Below, piece by piece: positions 1-8,007 of a DNA stretch of 64,000 bases; the stretch's first letter is position 1, and each line of letters opens with the position of its first letter. The stretch covers positions 2,278,001-2,342,000 of the forward strand of contig NZ_CP129236.1 in the NCBI RefSeq assembly GCF_030413615.1, written 5' to 3'. The stretch is from Planococcus shixiaomingii (lineage in GTDB: Bacteria > Bacillota > Bacilli > Bacillales_A > Planococcaceae). The notes beneath the pieces are model-generated. The model saw nothing but the letters and a program-made list of their open reading frames with translations. It had not been told where the DNA came from and ran no database searches. A program made the translations under genes and the position numbers.

Positions 1-400
1 TTCCCTTTCACGTAAAATAAGAACTAGATAAGTTAAACTGATGATTTTCCATCACCGAGCCTTTGCGAGGCGGTTAAAAAGATTTGGACCAAAGGGAATT
101 CATATTCCATACGTGCGGCTAATCAGCAAAATATGCGAAGCTTTTCCCTGCTCCATGCAAGCTTATAACAGCAAAAAAGCGTCAGCCTCTTTTCTATTTT
201 GCTCGATTACTTTCAGGAGAACAGCATAAGACATCACGCTTAATTTATTAGTGAATTCATGTGAGCGCTGACGAACTACTTATCTAAAGTGGCTGAAGCA
301 TTGGGGCCATTCTTTAATTCAGCTTATATAGAGAGCAAAGAACTGAAACTTTTTGCTCGTTGAAACGTATTAAGATAGAGCAGTGAAGGAGGACCTTTTT
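1..400. other. Upstream region without a supported gene
   Basis: I see no convincing gene here. The only sizeable open frame (41-229) has no ribosome binding site and a composition unlike a protein of this genome. A weak candidate promoter for xpaC is TTGGGG (301-306), an 18-bp spacer and TATATA (325-330). The rest is AT-rich with no strong hairpin. Confidence 0.5.
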
Positions 401-1099
401 ATGAAGCCATTTGAAAAATTCATCATGCGGCACGGTATTAGCCTGCCGATCATGACGGCCGTTTTTCCCGTCCTTTATTTGGGGGCAGAAATTGGCATAA
501 TCGCATCCGGTGCTGTGGCGGCAGGATCCTATATCGCGAGTTCCTCTACCATCAAACAATTCCAATTTTCTTCTGACTCCAAAAGGTTTCATATGACGCG
601 GAGCGAATATAAACATATACGAATTCAACTTAAAGAAGCGAAAGCAAAAATCAAACAGTTGCAAGGCCATTACTATCGTGTGCGCTCCATCTCGTATTAT
701 AAGCAGATCCGCGAAATGGTTCGCATCAGCCAAAAAATCGTTACTCATGTACAGCAGAATCCCAGACAGTTTTATCTTGCCGAACCGTTCTTTTATTCCC
801 ATTTGGATTCGGCGCTTGAACTGACAGAAAAATATACCCTTCTTGTCGGGCAGCCTATTAAAGACAAAGAATTAAAAATCGCCCTTCAAGACACACGCGA
901 CACGCTTGGATCAATGATTGGTGTTATGGAGACGGATTTAAAAAAAGTGTTGTCTACGGATGTCGAACAGTTGCGGATGGAATTGGAATATGCGCAAATG
1001 ACTCTCGAGAAGCACAATACTCAAGCACTCCCAATGCCAACTCAAACAGACAGTGAAGGAGACATGGAAAATGACAGAAAACCGATCAACTCAAAGTGA
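401..1099 (+). CDS. xpaC: XpaC-like protein (5-bromo-4-chloroindolyl phosphate hydrolysis family)
   Basis: A 232-residue protein resembling XpaC, whose biochemical role is not settled. A hydrophobic N-terminal stretch (about residues 14-47) is followed by a charged, helix-rich region with coiled-coil character. The ATG at 401 is preceded by AAGGAGG (386-392) at 8 bases; an upstream GTG at 383 in the same frame has no RBS. The next gene starts 29 bp before this one ends, so the two are translationally coupled. The same xpaC-yaaN order occurs in Bacillus subtilis. Recognition rests on gene order and overall sequence character. Confidence 0.8.
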   Translation: MKPFEKFIMRHGISLPIMTAVFPVLYLGAEIGIIASGAVAAGSYIASSSTIKQFQFSSDSKRFHMTRSEYKHIRIQLKEAKAKIKQLQGHYYRVRSISYYKQIREMVRISQKIVTHVQQNPRQFYLAEPFFYSHLDSALELTEKYTLLVGQPIKDKELKIALQDTRDTLGSMIGVMETDLKKVLSTDVEQLRMELEYAQMTLEKHNTQALPMPTQTDSEGDMENDRKPINSK

Positions 1100-2255
1100 A
1101 TTAGATGATTTACTCGGAAATCCATTTGGAATGCAGCCCGAGAAAGTTGAAACGAGCGTTGCCCAAACGAATGACGGCCGCCCTGTCGCCTTAATGGAAC
1201 GCCTGACAAAAGAAGAACAGGAAAAAGCGCGGGCTCTAGCTAAACAAATCCCTGCAGGAAATTATGAAGCGATTTTGACATATGGAGCAAATGCCCAGAA
1301 TCAGTTAAGCCAGTTTTCTCATAAGATGCTGGACCATGTCCAATCGAAAGATATCGGACCGGTTGGCGATGTGCTCCACGATTTGATGAGAAAACTGCAG
1401 GAATTGAATCCGGAAGAGCTGTCCCAGAAAAAGAAATCGGGCCTTCGCAAAATGTTTGCGAAAGCAAAATATTCCGTTCAGGAAATGATGACAAAATACC
1501 AAAAGCTGAGCACTCAAGTTGACCGTATTTCCATTCAGCTTGACCATTCCAAGCGCGGCTTGCTGGAAGATGTTCAAATGCTTGAACAGTTGTATGACCA
1601 AAACAAAACGTATTTCCAAGCGCTGAACGTCTATATTGCAGCCGCGGAATTAAAACGCGATGAAATTATGACTGAGACGATTCCGGCGCTGCGTAAAAAA
1701 GCGGAAGCGTCAAACGATCAAATGGCTTACCAGGAAGTCAACGACATGGCCCAGTTTTTAGATCGCTTGGAAAAACGGTTATATGATTTGCAGTTGTCGC
1801 GCCAAATCACGATTCAAAGTGCGCCGCAAATCCGTATGATTCAGCAAACGAACCAAACACTTGCCGAGAAGATCCAATCGTCGATCATGACATCCATTCC
1901 GTTGTGGAAAAACCAGATCGCCATTGCATTGACGCTTAACCGCCAAATGAAAGCTGTTGAAGCGCAGAAACAAGTGACAGCGACAACAAATGAATTGCTG
2001 TTGAAAAATTCCGAGATGCTGAAAATGAACTCGATTGAAACTGCCAAAGAAAACGAACGCGGCATCGTCGAGATTGAGACGTTGAAACAAACTCAGGAAA
2101 ACTTATTGACCACTATTGAAGAAACGCTTCGCATCCAAGCCGAAGGCCGCAGAAACCGCAAAGCCGCTGAAGTGGAAATCGGCAAAATGGAAGAAGATCT
2201 TAAGCAACGCCTGCTCGCCATTCACGACGACCGCGATGGCAAAACTCCATACTAA
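1071..2255 (+). CDS. yaaN: TelA/YaaN-family toxic anion resistance protein
   Basis: 394-residue TelA-family protein (tellurite/toxic anion resistance family, molecular function unresolved). It is almost entirely helical and charged. A run near residues 235-270 ([19 protein letters not shown]) is typical of TelA proteins, and the C-terminal third is rich in heptad-like Leu/Glu/Lys. The start ATG at 1071 follows GAAGGAGA (1055-1062); the GTG at 1053 in the same frame is part of that RBS region. It is the second gene of the xpaC operon and is followed by a strong terminator. Confidence 0.88.
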   Translation: MTENRSTQSELDDLLGNPFGMQPEKVETSVAQTNDGRPVALMERLTKEEQEKARALAKQIPAGNYEAILTYGANAQNQLSQFSHKMLDHVQSKDIGPVGDVLHDLMRKLQELNPEELSQKKKSGLRKMFAKAKYSVQEMMTKYQKLSTQVDRISIQLDHSKRGLLEDVQMLEQLYDQNKTYFQALNVYIAAAELKRDEIMTETIPALRKKAEASNDQMAYQEVNDMAQFLDRLEKRLYDLQLSRQITIQSAPQIRMIQQTNQTLAEKIQSSIMTSIPLWKNQIAIALTLNRQMKAVEAQKQVTATTNELLLKNSEMLKMNSIETAKENERGIVEIETLKQTQENLLTTIEETLRIQAEGRRNRKAAEVEIGKMEEDLKQRLLAIHDDRDGKTPY

Positions 2256-2260
2256 ACAGG

Positions 2261-2296
2261 AAAACCCGGAAAGCTATAAGCTTTCCGGGTTTTTTC
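2261..2296 (+). terminator. Rho-independent terminator of xpaC-yaaN
   Basis: GGAAAGCT, a 3-base loop and AGCTTTCC, extended by AAACCC/GGGTTT pairing, give a stem of about 14 bp followed by a T run. It lies directly after the yaaN stop. Confidence 0.9.
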
Positions 2297-2415
2297 GTTG
2301 CAGAATCGCATTTATCTGGTTATGGTGCGTATTTTGTCTGCAATAGAGCTTATTTCCTTCTCAACAAAGCGTATTTTGTATTTAATGGAGCATATTTTGC
2401 TCCAACACCCTCTGC

Positions 2416-4269
2416 TCAGCCTGATTGGATGACCAAATGCAGCGTTCGTTTCAACAAACGAAGCGTCTGCTCGACAAACTGTTCCAACGAATCAGCGCTG
2501 ACGGATTTATTGCCATACATCATACGGTAAAAAGCGGCTTGCTCCTCTGAGATTGCATCACTGCTCAAAAACAAGTGCAGCACTTCGATGCCTTGTTTTT
2601 TTGCTTCAGCCACCGCATTGGCCGTATCGACAATGCCATTTTCTGCGTAATTGTAGGCAGATGGCTCTCCGTCGGAAAACACCAGCAAAAACCGGTGCTT
2701 TTCGGCTCTTCTTTTTACCCGATTGGCCATCCAGCGTATTGCAAAGCCGTCCCTGTTGTCTTCGTGCGCTTCCATCGAGAAGATCTCCTGGGCGTGGTCC
2801 CGGTTGCCGTCTTCCAGCTTATGCAGCCATTCAAAATAGTTCGGCTGGCTTGCATCGCTCGCCTCGTATGCATCTTCGTAATACAGCACAATTTCATGCG
2901 GCACGTTCAAGCTTCTCAAAACATCATGGAACAAGAGAACAGCTTGTTTCGTCTCATCCAATTTGTCGATCATCGAAGCCGAACCATCAATCAATAAACA
3001 AAATACCGCATCAAGTTCTTTCGATGGGGCTGTTTTGCGGTAAAACGGTTTCGGCCGTTCCTCAATGACAAGCGGCAGCAAGTTTTTGGATAGCCTCCCG
3101 GCGTTCAAGTTTTGCCGCACGTTTTCCTGCCGCTGCGTAATGCGTTTTTTCAACTCTTTCAACAAAGACCTCACATACGGCGCCTGTTTTTTTCGCCAAA
3201 GGTCGATAATCCCTTGATCATCCCTTTTTGTGTGGATACGGCTTTCGCTGTAGACGACTCCGTCGTTGGCCGCTCCAAACTTGCCTTTCGCTTCTTTCGG
3301 CAACTTGTTCATTTGGCGGTCTTCTTCTTCATTATCTTCTACATGATCGCCTTTAGAATCCCCGCGGGCCGTTTGCTGCACTTCCCCGTCGCCTTGTTCT
3401 TCCCTGCCGCCTTCTGCGAACTGGGAATCGCCGCGTTCCAGTTCAAATTCCATTGCCGCCGCTTCGGAAAGTTCCGTCTCCCTGTGCCACGACTGAAACC
3501 ACTCTTCAATCGTCTCAATTTCTTCTTCGCTGTCCGTTTGCTCTGCCTCAATGCCTTCGTGGTAATGAAACGGCGGTACTTTCTCTACAGAGTCCCCGAA
3601 AGTATAGTACGTGTGGATGCTATCGGATTCCAGCTGATACTCTAGGCGCATCATCAATTGTTCAACGACTCGAACAGAGTCCTTAGTAGACTTGGCATCA
3701 AATATATGGGTCCACACATAAAATAAAGGTTCTAATGCATCGCTGACTTTAACTTCTTCTCCCCGCAGCCGCAAATAAGCTGCATTTAAAAAAGCATCCG
3801 CCAAAAATCCTTTTTGTAAATTTTGCTGGAATTGCCCTTTATGGTAATCCCGGTACACGGATTCCCTCACCGCAAAAGCGCCAGCAGTCCCCGGACGTTC
3901 TTTGCTGATTTTTTCCGTCAACCTGAATTCTTCTGCACATAGCAGCAGCTGTTCCTTTAGCGCCGGCAGCTTGGAACTCTTACGAACAAAGTTGCGCCAG
4001 TCTTTCAAGCCAAAATTGCGCCAATAGCCTGCTCCCAGTAAATAAACGTCTGATTTATAACCGTTTCGTTCGATATGTTTTGGCCGATGTTTCCAAAAGA
4101 CGCTAATTGAAATGGCTGATTCGGAAGGACGCACTTCCATCAATTTTCGGGTGGTCACTTTAAGGAACGGCGCATCTGCCAGCGCTCCCGCCAGCAGTTC
4201 CATTTGATGCAGCATTTTTGTATCCAGTGTTTCATTGTTGAATTGAATAAAACGATTGACTGAAGCCAT
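2416..4269 (-). CDS. yojO: VWA-domain protein (NorD/CobT-like, YojO counterpart)
   Basis: 617-residue protein. The C-terminal third is a von Willebrand factor A domain with a MIDAS motif DGSAS (in LIDGSASM, about residue 425) and a later FSDGEPS. The middle is acidic and low-complexity (Glu/Asp-rich, about residues 235-320), as in NorD/CobT-type partners of MoxR ATPases. The ATG at 4269 follows AGGTG in the 3' end of the upstream MoxR gene; a GTG at 4278 is part of the RBS. These pairs are thought to act in metal-cofactor insertion or complex remodelling. In B. subtilis yojN-yojO also lies next to odhAB, which supports orthology. The client is unknown. Confidence 0.85.
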   Translation of the reverse strand: MASVNRFIQFNNETLDTKMLHQMELLAGALADAPFLKVTTRKLMEVRPSESAISISVFWKHRPKHIERNGYKSDVYLLGAGYWRNFGLKDWRNFVRKSSKLPALKEQLLLCAEEFRLTEKISKERPGTAGAFAVRESVYRDYHKGQFQQNLQKGFLADAFLNAAYLRLRGEEVKVSDALEPLFYVWTHIFDAKSTKDSVRVVEQLMMRLEYQLESDSIHTYYTFGDSVEKVPPFHYHEGIEAEQTDSEEEIETIEEWFQSWHRETELSEAAAMEFELERGDSQFAEGGREEQGDGEVQQTARGDSKGDHVEDNEEEDRQMNKLPKEAKGKFGAANDGVVYSESRIHTKRDDQGIIDLWRKKQAPYVRSLLKELKKRITQRQENVRQNLNAGRLSKNLLPLVIEERPKPFYRKTAPSKELDAVFCLLIDGSASMIDKLDETKQAVLLFHDVLRSLNVPHEIVLYYEDAYEASDASQPNYFEWLHKLEDGNRDHAQEIFSMEAHEDNRDGFAIRWMANRVKRRAEKHRFLLVFSDGEPSAYNYAENGIVDTANAVAEAKKQGIEVLHLFLSSDAISEEQAAFYRMMYGNKSVSADSLEQFVEQTLRLLKRTLHLVIQSG

Positions 4270-4278
4270 CCTTTTCAC

Positions 4279-5136
4279 CTACTTTTTCCAAGTATGAGCC
4301 AAGTCCATGAACAAATCGCGTTCACTTTCATCTTCCAGTTTTTCCGCGATGGCGTATTGAACCGCCCGGAGCGGATCCATATGCAGAGATAAAGCCGTCG
4401 CATCCAGCAAACTGCGGATCGACGCCGCTTCTTCCGACAACAGGCCATTTTCCACTTGTTTCATCAAGTCGCCCGCAAGTTCGAGCATAAAGTCTTTTAG
4501 TTGCTTTGGTGCGTCCGGAAATTCCCGGTCCCACAATTCCGCCAGCTGGCCGCCAGTCAAATATGGAATCGGATATGCGATAAAACGGTTTTTCAAGGCT
4601 TCATTCATTGGAGTCGTTCCGATATAGCCTTCGTTGATTGCAGCAATGACACCGAAATCCGGGTGGGCTTGAATGACTTCTCCTGTAAACGGATTGGTCA
4701 TCATGCGTCGGTGATCCAACGCACTATGCAGAATTGGCAAGGTTTCAGCTTTTGCCATATTGATTTCGTCAATGTAAAGAAAATGGCCTTTTTTCATCGC
4801 AGTCACGACTGGTCCTTCAACAAATTCAATCGCGCTTTGGCCATCACGCTGCACCAATGTTTTAAAACCGAGCAATGCTTCGGCGTCCAAATCGACTGAG
4901 CAGTTGATGCTTTGCATCGGCTGGGAAAAAGTCGAAGAAATGCTTTCAGCCAGCTTTGTTTTGCCTGCACCTGTCGGCCCTTTCAAGAGGACCGGTTTTC
5001 TTAAAACGACTGCGGATAAAATATCTTGCCATAAAAATTTGTCCGGTGCGATATATCCGCCTTCACCAATCAACGTGCTGTACTCGCCATGCGCGCGCCC
5101 ACTTCTTGATGCAATATCTTGTTGAATTAACGACAT
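4279..5136 (-). CDS. yojN: MoxR-family AAA+ ATPase (YojN counterpart)
   Basis: 285-residue AAA+ ATPase of the MoxR/NorQ group. Walker A is GPTGAGKTK (about residues 54-62), Walker B is YIDEINMA, and a sensor/second-region segment reads GVIAAINEGYIG. The ATG at 5136 is preceded by GAGGGAG. The stop codon abuts the RBS of the VWA gene, so the two proteins are probably made together; MoxR ATPases work with a VWA partner as a chaperone module. Sequence alone does not give the substrate. Confidence 0.88.
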   Translation of the reverse strand: MSLIQQDIASRSGRAHGEYSTLIGEGGYIAPDKFLWQDILSAVVLRKPVLLKGPTGAGKTKLAESISSTFSQPMQSINCSVDLDAEALLGFKTLVQRDGQSAIEFVEGPVVTAMKKGHFLYIDEINMAKAETLPILHSALDHRRMMTNPFTGEVIQAHPDFGVIAAINEGYIGTTPMNEALKNRFIAYPIPYLTGGQLAELWDREFPDAPKQLKDFMLELAGDLMKQVENGLLSEEAASIRSLLDATALSLHMDPLRAVQYAIAEKLEDESERDLFMDLAHTWKK

Positions 5137-5157
5137 GTCTACTCCCTCTTTTCCATA

Positions 5158-5183
5158 GAAAAAACCGATGAACTTTCATCGGC
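5158..5183 (-). terminator. Terminator after the DUF6501-like gene
   Basis: Inverted repeat CCGATGA/TCATCGG (5165-5171 with 5176-5182). Read on the minus strand it is followed by a run of T (5158-5164). It separates the small gene at 5209 from the MoxR operon. Confidence 0.75.
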
Positions 5184-5208
5184 TGTTTCACTGTTCTTAT
5201 TACTTTTC

Positions 5209-5406
5209 TTACTCAAAGTATGTCTTGTAAAACCCGCCGACTTTGCCGGTATTATCCACGACAAAAATAAATTCGTCGGTTTCATTTTTTACTTCGTATG
5301 TTTTTCCGACAGTAAGTACATTTGAAACTAAGAACTTAGAAGCATTTGTATGCTTGCACGTTACTTTTTTGATCGTTTCTTTTGTTTGCCATTCGTTGTG
5401 AATCAC
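5209..5406 (-). CDS. Small DUF6501-like protein
   Basis: 65-residue cytoplasmic protein of unknown function. The sequence, rich in Lys/Thr/Val with a GKTYEVKNETDEF core and GGFYKTYF end, recalls the DUF6501 family of Bacillales; I recognise this from memory and could not search. The GTG at 5406 is preferred: AAAGGA lies 8 bases upstream and the protein then begins MIHNEW, as family members do. The ATG at 5415 touches the RBS and would be badly spaced. It is monocistronic with its own terminator. Confidence 0.7.
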   Translation of the reverse strand: MIHNEWQTKETIKKVTCKHTNASKFLVSNVLTVGKTYEVKNETDEFIFVVDNTGKVGGFYKTYFE

Positions 5407-5473
5407 AGTCCTCATCCTTTGCTATGTGTCTATCCTTCTAGTATAAGGAAAAAAGCAGTGAATATCAAACAAG

Positions 5474-6064
5474 CTATTTACGGGCAGTTTTTTTTTGATA
5501 ATAATAGCGGCCGACAAAAACCAATATGACAAAAAAGGACACGGCCACTAAAAACAGCTGCAGATTACCTATTATTCTTTCATAAGCATAGGGAAAACTT
5601 CGGCCCACGTTAAAATAAATCAGCATCCAGAGACTTCCTGCTGGATAGGCGTATAAAACATACCGGAAAAATGGGTAATGGTGGACACCGACCACAAAGG
5701 GCATTGCCCAACGGATTCCTGGCAGAAAAAAGCTCATCGGTATTGTCCAGCTGCCATGCTTTTCCATGAAAACTGTAAAACGCTCAAGCGGTTTTTTCAT
5801 ATGGGTGTTATTCAAACGCTGAATCAAGAGATTTCCAAAAACCCGTCCGATAATATAAGAGAATGTGTTGCTTGAAACCAACCCTAAATAGGATGAAAGA
5901 AACGCATAGTACGGATTGAAATGGCTGATTTCCGTCATTACACCGGAAAACGCGGCAGCAGCTTCGTTCGGTATCGGCACACCAAGAGGCGTAACCAAAT
6001 TAAATATAAACATAGCTAAATAACCATACTCTTCAATTACTTCCGCAAAAAAATCCATATCCAT
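5474..6064 (-). CDS. DedA-family (VTT domain) membrane protein
   Basis: 196-residue integral membrane protein of the DedA/SNARE-associated family, a group now linked to lipid carrier (undecaprenyl-phosphate or phospholipid) flipping. Visible family features are the N-terminal PLGVPIPNEAAAAFSG re-entrant region, SYIIGRVFGN, and FFLPGIRWAMPFVVG near the second half, with a membrane helix at the C-terminus ending in a basic tail. The ATG at 6064 has AAAGGCGG at 8 bases; the longer frame upstream runs through the odhB terminator and is not a credible start. Which of the several DedA paralogues this is cannot be said. Confidence 0.88.
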   Translation of the reverse strand: MDMDFFAEVIEEYGYLAMFIFNLVTPLGVPIPNEAAAAFSGVMTEISHFNPYYAFLSSYLGLVSSNTFSYIIGRVFGNLLIQRLNNTHMKKPLERFTVFMEKHGSWTIPMSFFLPGIRWAMPFVVGVHHYPFFRYVLYAYPAGSLWMLIYFNVGRSFPYAYERIIGNLQLFLVAVSFFVILVFVGRYYYQKKTARK

Positions 6065-6106
6065 CGCAATAACCGCCTTTTGCCTTTCTTTTATCTCTAT
6101 ATTGAC

Positions 6107-6135
6107 AAAAAAAAAGCAGCCCTGCAATGCAGGAC
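6107..6135 (-). terminator. Terminator of odhB
   Basis: Stem AGTCCTGCA/TGCAGGGCT (6118-6135) followed on the minus strand by nine T residues. It closes the odhB transcript 16 bp after the stop codon. Confidence 0.9.
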
Positions 6136-6151
6136 TACCGGGAATTCTATT

Positions 6152-7417
6152 TTAAGATTCAAGAAGCAAATCTTCAGGGTTTTCGATCAAGTCTTTTACC
6201 ATTTTCAAGAATCCAACTGAATCGCTGCCATCGATTACACGGTGGTCATAAGAAAGTGCTACGTACATCATTGGGCGAATTTCGATTGAATCTCCAATAG
6301 CAACCGGACGTTTTTGGATTGTGTGCATACCTAGGATCCCAACTTGCGTACCGTTCAGGATTGGTGTAGACATTAGGGAGCCAAAGACACCGCCGTTAGT
6401 GATGGTGAATGAACCGCCTGTCATATCAGCGATTGACAACTTCTTGTCGCGTGCTTTTTTAGCAAGGTCCGCAATGCTCGCTTCGATTTCAGCAAAGTTC
6501 TTTTTGTCCGTATCGCGTACGATCGGCACAACAAGGCCTTCTTCAGTTGAAACCGCAATCCCTACATCGAAGAATTGCTTAAGCAAGACGTCAGTGCCGT
6601 CAAGTTCAGCGTTAACATACGGGTATTTTTTAAGAGCCGCTGTAACAGCTTTCGTGAAGAATGACATAAAGCCTAAACGCGTGCCATCATGGTCTTGTTG
6701 GAATTTATCTTTTTTGCGGCTGCGAAGCGCCATCACGTTCGTCATATCGATTTCGTTGAACGTAGTCAACATTGCAGTTGATTGTTTAACTTCAAGCAAT
6801 CGTTTCGCAATGGTTTGGCGGCGTCTCGACATTTTCTCGCGTACGATGCGGCCATTTTCTTCGTCAGAAGATGGAGCAGCAGCGGCTTTAGGAGCTTCAG
6901 TCTTAGCTGCAGGAGCGCTAGCTGCCGCAGGCTGTGAACTATGTGCTTCTACGTCTTGAACACGTACACGGCCCATTGGGTCTACAGGTGAGATGGCTGC
7001 AAGATCAATGCCTTTTTCGCGCGCCAATTTGCGTGCTGCCGGGCTTGCAATCGTACGGTCTGAAGAAGTTTGTTCTTCAGCAGCCGGATCTTTCGCTACA
7101 GGTTCCATTGTAGCTGGAGCTTCTGCTTTAGCAGACGGTTCTTCCGCTTTTGGTGCAGGTGCAGAGCTTTCGCCCGCGCCTGATGCAGCACCGACAATCG
7201 CAATTACTTGACCAACTTCAACTGTTTCGCCTTCTTGAGCCAAGTGTTCTTGAACAACACCCGCTTCTTCTGAGATGACTTCAACGTTTACTTTATCTGT
7301 TTCCAGCTCAACGATGAATTCACCTTTCTCCACAGTTTCGCCTGGCTGTTTAAGCCATTGAGCGATTGTTCCTTCTGTAATCGATTCCGCTAATTCAGGT
7401 ACTTTGATTTCTGCCAC
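6152..7417 (-). CDS. odhB: 2-oxoglutarate dehydrogenase E2, dihydrolipoamide succinyltransferase
   Basis: 421-residue E2 core of the 2-oxoglutarate dehydrogenase complex, transferring succinyl groups to CoA. An N-terminal lipoyl domain (residues 1-76) carries the lipoylated Lys in ETDKVNVEV. An Ala/Pro/Glu-rich linker (about 78-125) is followed by a peripheral-subunit-binding domain ([15 protein letters not shown]) and the catalytic domain with SYDHRVIDG near the C-terminus. The GTG at 7417 has AAGGAGG 8 bases upstream and yields [12 protein letters not shown], as in the family; the ATG at 7456 is an artefact of the open frame. It lies downstream of odhA but 590 bp away instead of being tightly linked. 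Confidence 0.96.
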   Translation of the reverse strand: MAEIKVPELAESITEGTIAQWLKQPGETVEKGEFIVELETDKVNVEVISEEAGVVQEHLAQEGETVEVGQVIAIVGAASGAGESSAPAPKAEEPSAKAEAPATMEPVAKDPAAEEQTSSDRTIASPAARKLAREKGIDLAAISPVDPMGRVRVQDVEAHSSQPAAASAPAAKTEAPKAAAAPSSDEENGRIVREKMSRRRQTIAKRLLEVKQSTAMLTTFNEIDMTNVMALRSRKKDKFQQDHDGTRLGFMSFFTKAVTAALKKYPYVNAELDGTDVLLKQFFDVGIAVSTEEGLVVPIVRDTDKKNFAEIEASIADLAKKARDKKLSIADMTGGSFTITNGGVFGSLMSTPILNGTQVGILGMHTIQKRPVAIGDSIEIRPMMYVALSYDHRVIDGSDSVGFLKMVKDLIENPEDLLLES

Positions 7418-8007
7418 AAAAAATTCCTCCTTAGATTTTCCTGCTTCTAGCAACATCCGCTTTGCGCCTTGCAGCGGAAAGTCAGACTGTTTCTAAAAGC
7501 CCGTTTGGTTCAATAAACAGTCTTGCCTTTATTTCTATTTGACGGACAGCACGATTTCCGCTTTGAAAAGCGGAAAATCAAACTGACCATAAAATCGCAT
7601 TGGTTAAACTAACAGTCAGTGAGCAGAAGACCCTCTCACTGACTGAGGCTTCTCTTAATCCTACCAGGTAAAGGTGCTTCCTGTAAGTAAAATCGTTCTA
7701 TATAAATTTGAACTATAGTATTATCATTTTACACACCGCTTCGGCCGCTTAGGGAAAGGCAAAGACGATTGCTCCTGCGCAAGCTCGTCGCAAAGGAGGC
7801 GCCTTAAGTTCGTGGCGCTCCTTGGCTTTCGCAATAAGCCGAGAAGACCACTCGTCTTCTTGCTTCGCCTAGCCCATGGACGCGCCGGCGCTAAGATATC
7901 TCTCGGTATGGAGCAAAACAGCGAAGACTCCTGCGAGACCGCGGAAAGCGCAGCTGTTTTGCGGAATACCATAAGTTAAAGAAATTAAGTTCAAGATATA
8001 TAGTTTC
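7418..8007. repeat. Structured 590-bp spacer between odhA and odhB, with a GC-rich repeat (copy C)
   Basis: No credible gene; the 82-codon frame at 7724-7972 lies inside the repeat. Near odhB three hairpins stand in a row: AGACTGTTT/AAACAGTCT (7484-7523), TTTCCGCTTT/AAAGCGGAAA (7555-7576) and CAGTCAGTGAG/CTCACTGACTG (7613-7645). From 7738 to 7965 the DNA becomes GC-rich and contains blocks (GCTCCTGC, CTCGTCGCAAAG, GACTCCTGCG, CGCGGAAAGCG) also found in the repeats at 16.5 and 49.4 kb. Between them (7690-7730) is an AT-rich stretch that could hold an odhB promoter on the minus strand. Confidence 0.6.

Noticed and set aside
41..229. 62-residue open frame at the left edge
   Set aside because: No RBS and the composition is unlike a protein of this genome; nothing upstream supports it.
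2553..3645. Long plus-strand open frames opposite the VWA gene
   Set aside because: They are antisense shadows of a high-scoring gene with no RBS. The same holds for long frames opposite degV, odhA, dynA and the amidohydrolase.
7724..7972. 82-residue frame between odhA and odhB
   Set aside because: It lies within the GC-rich repeat, lacks an RBS and shows no protein-like composition.
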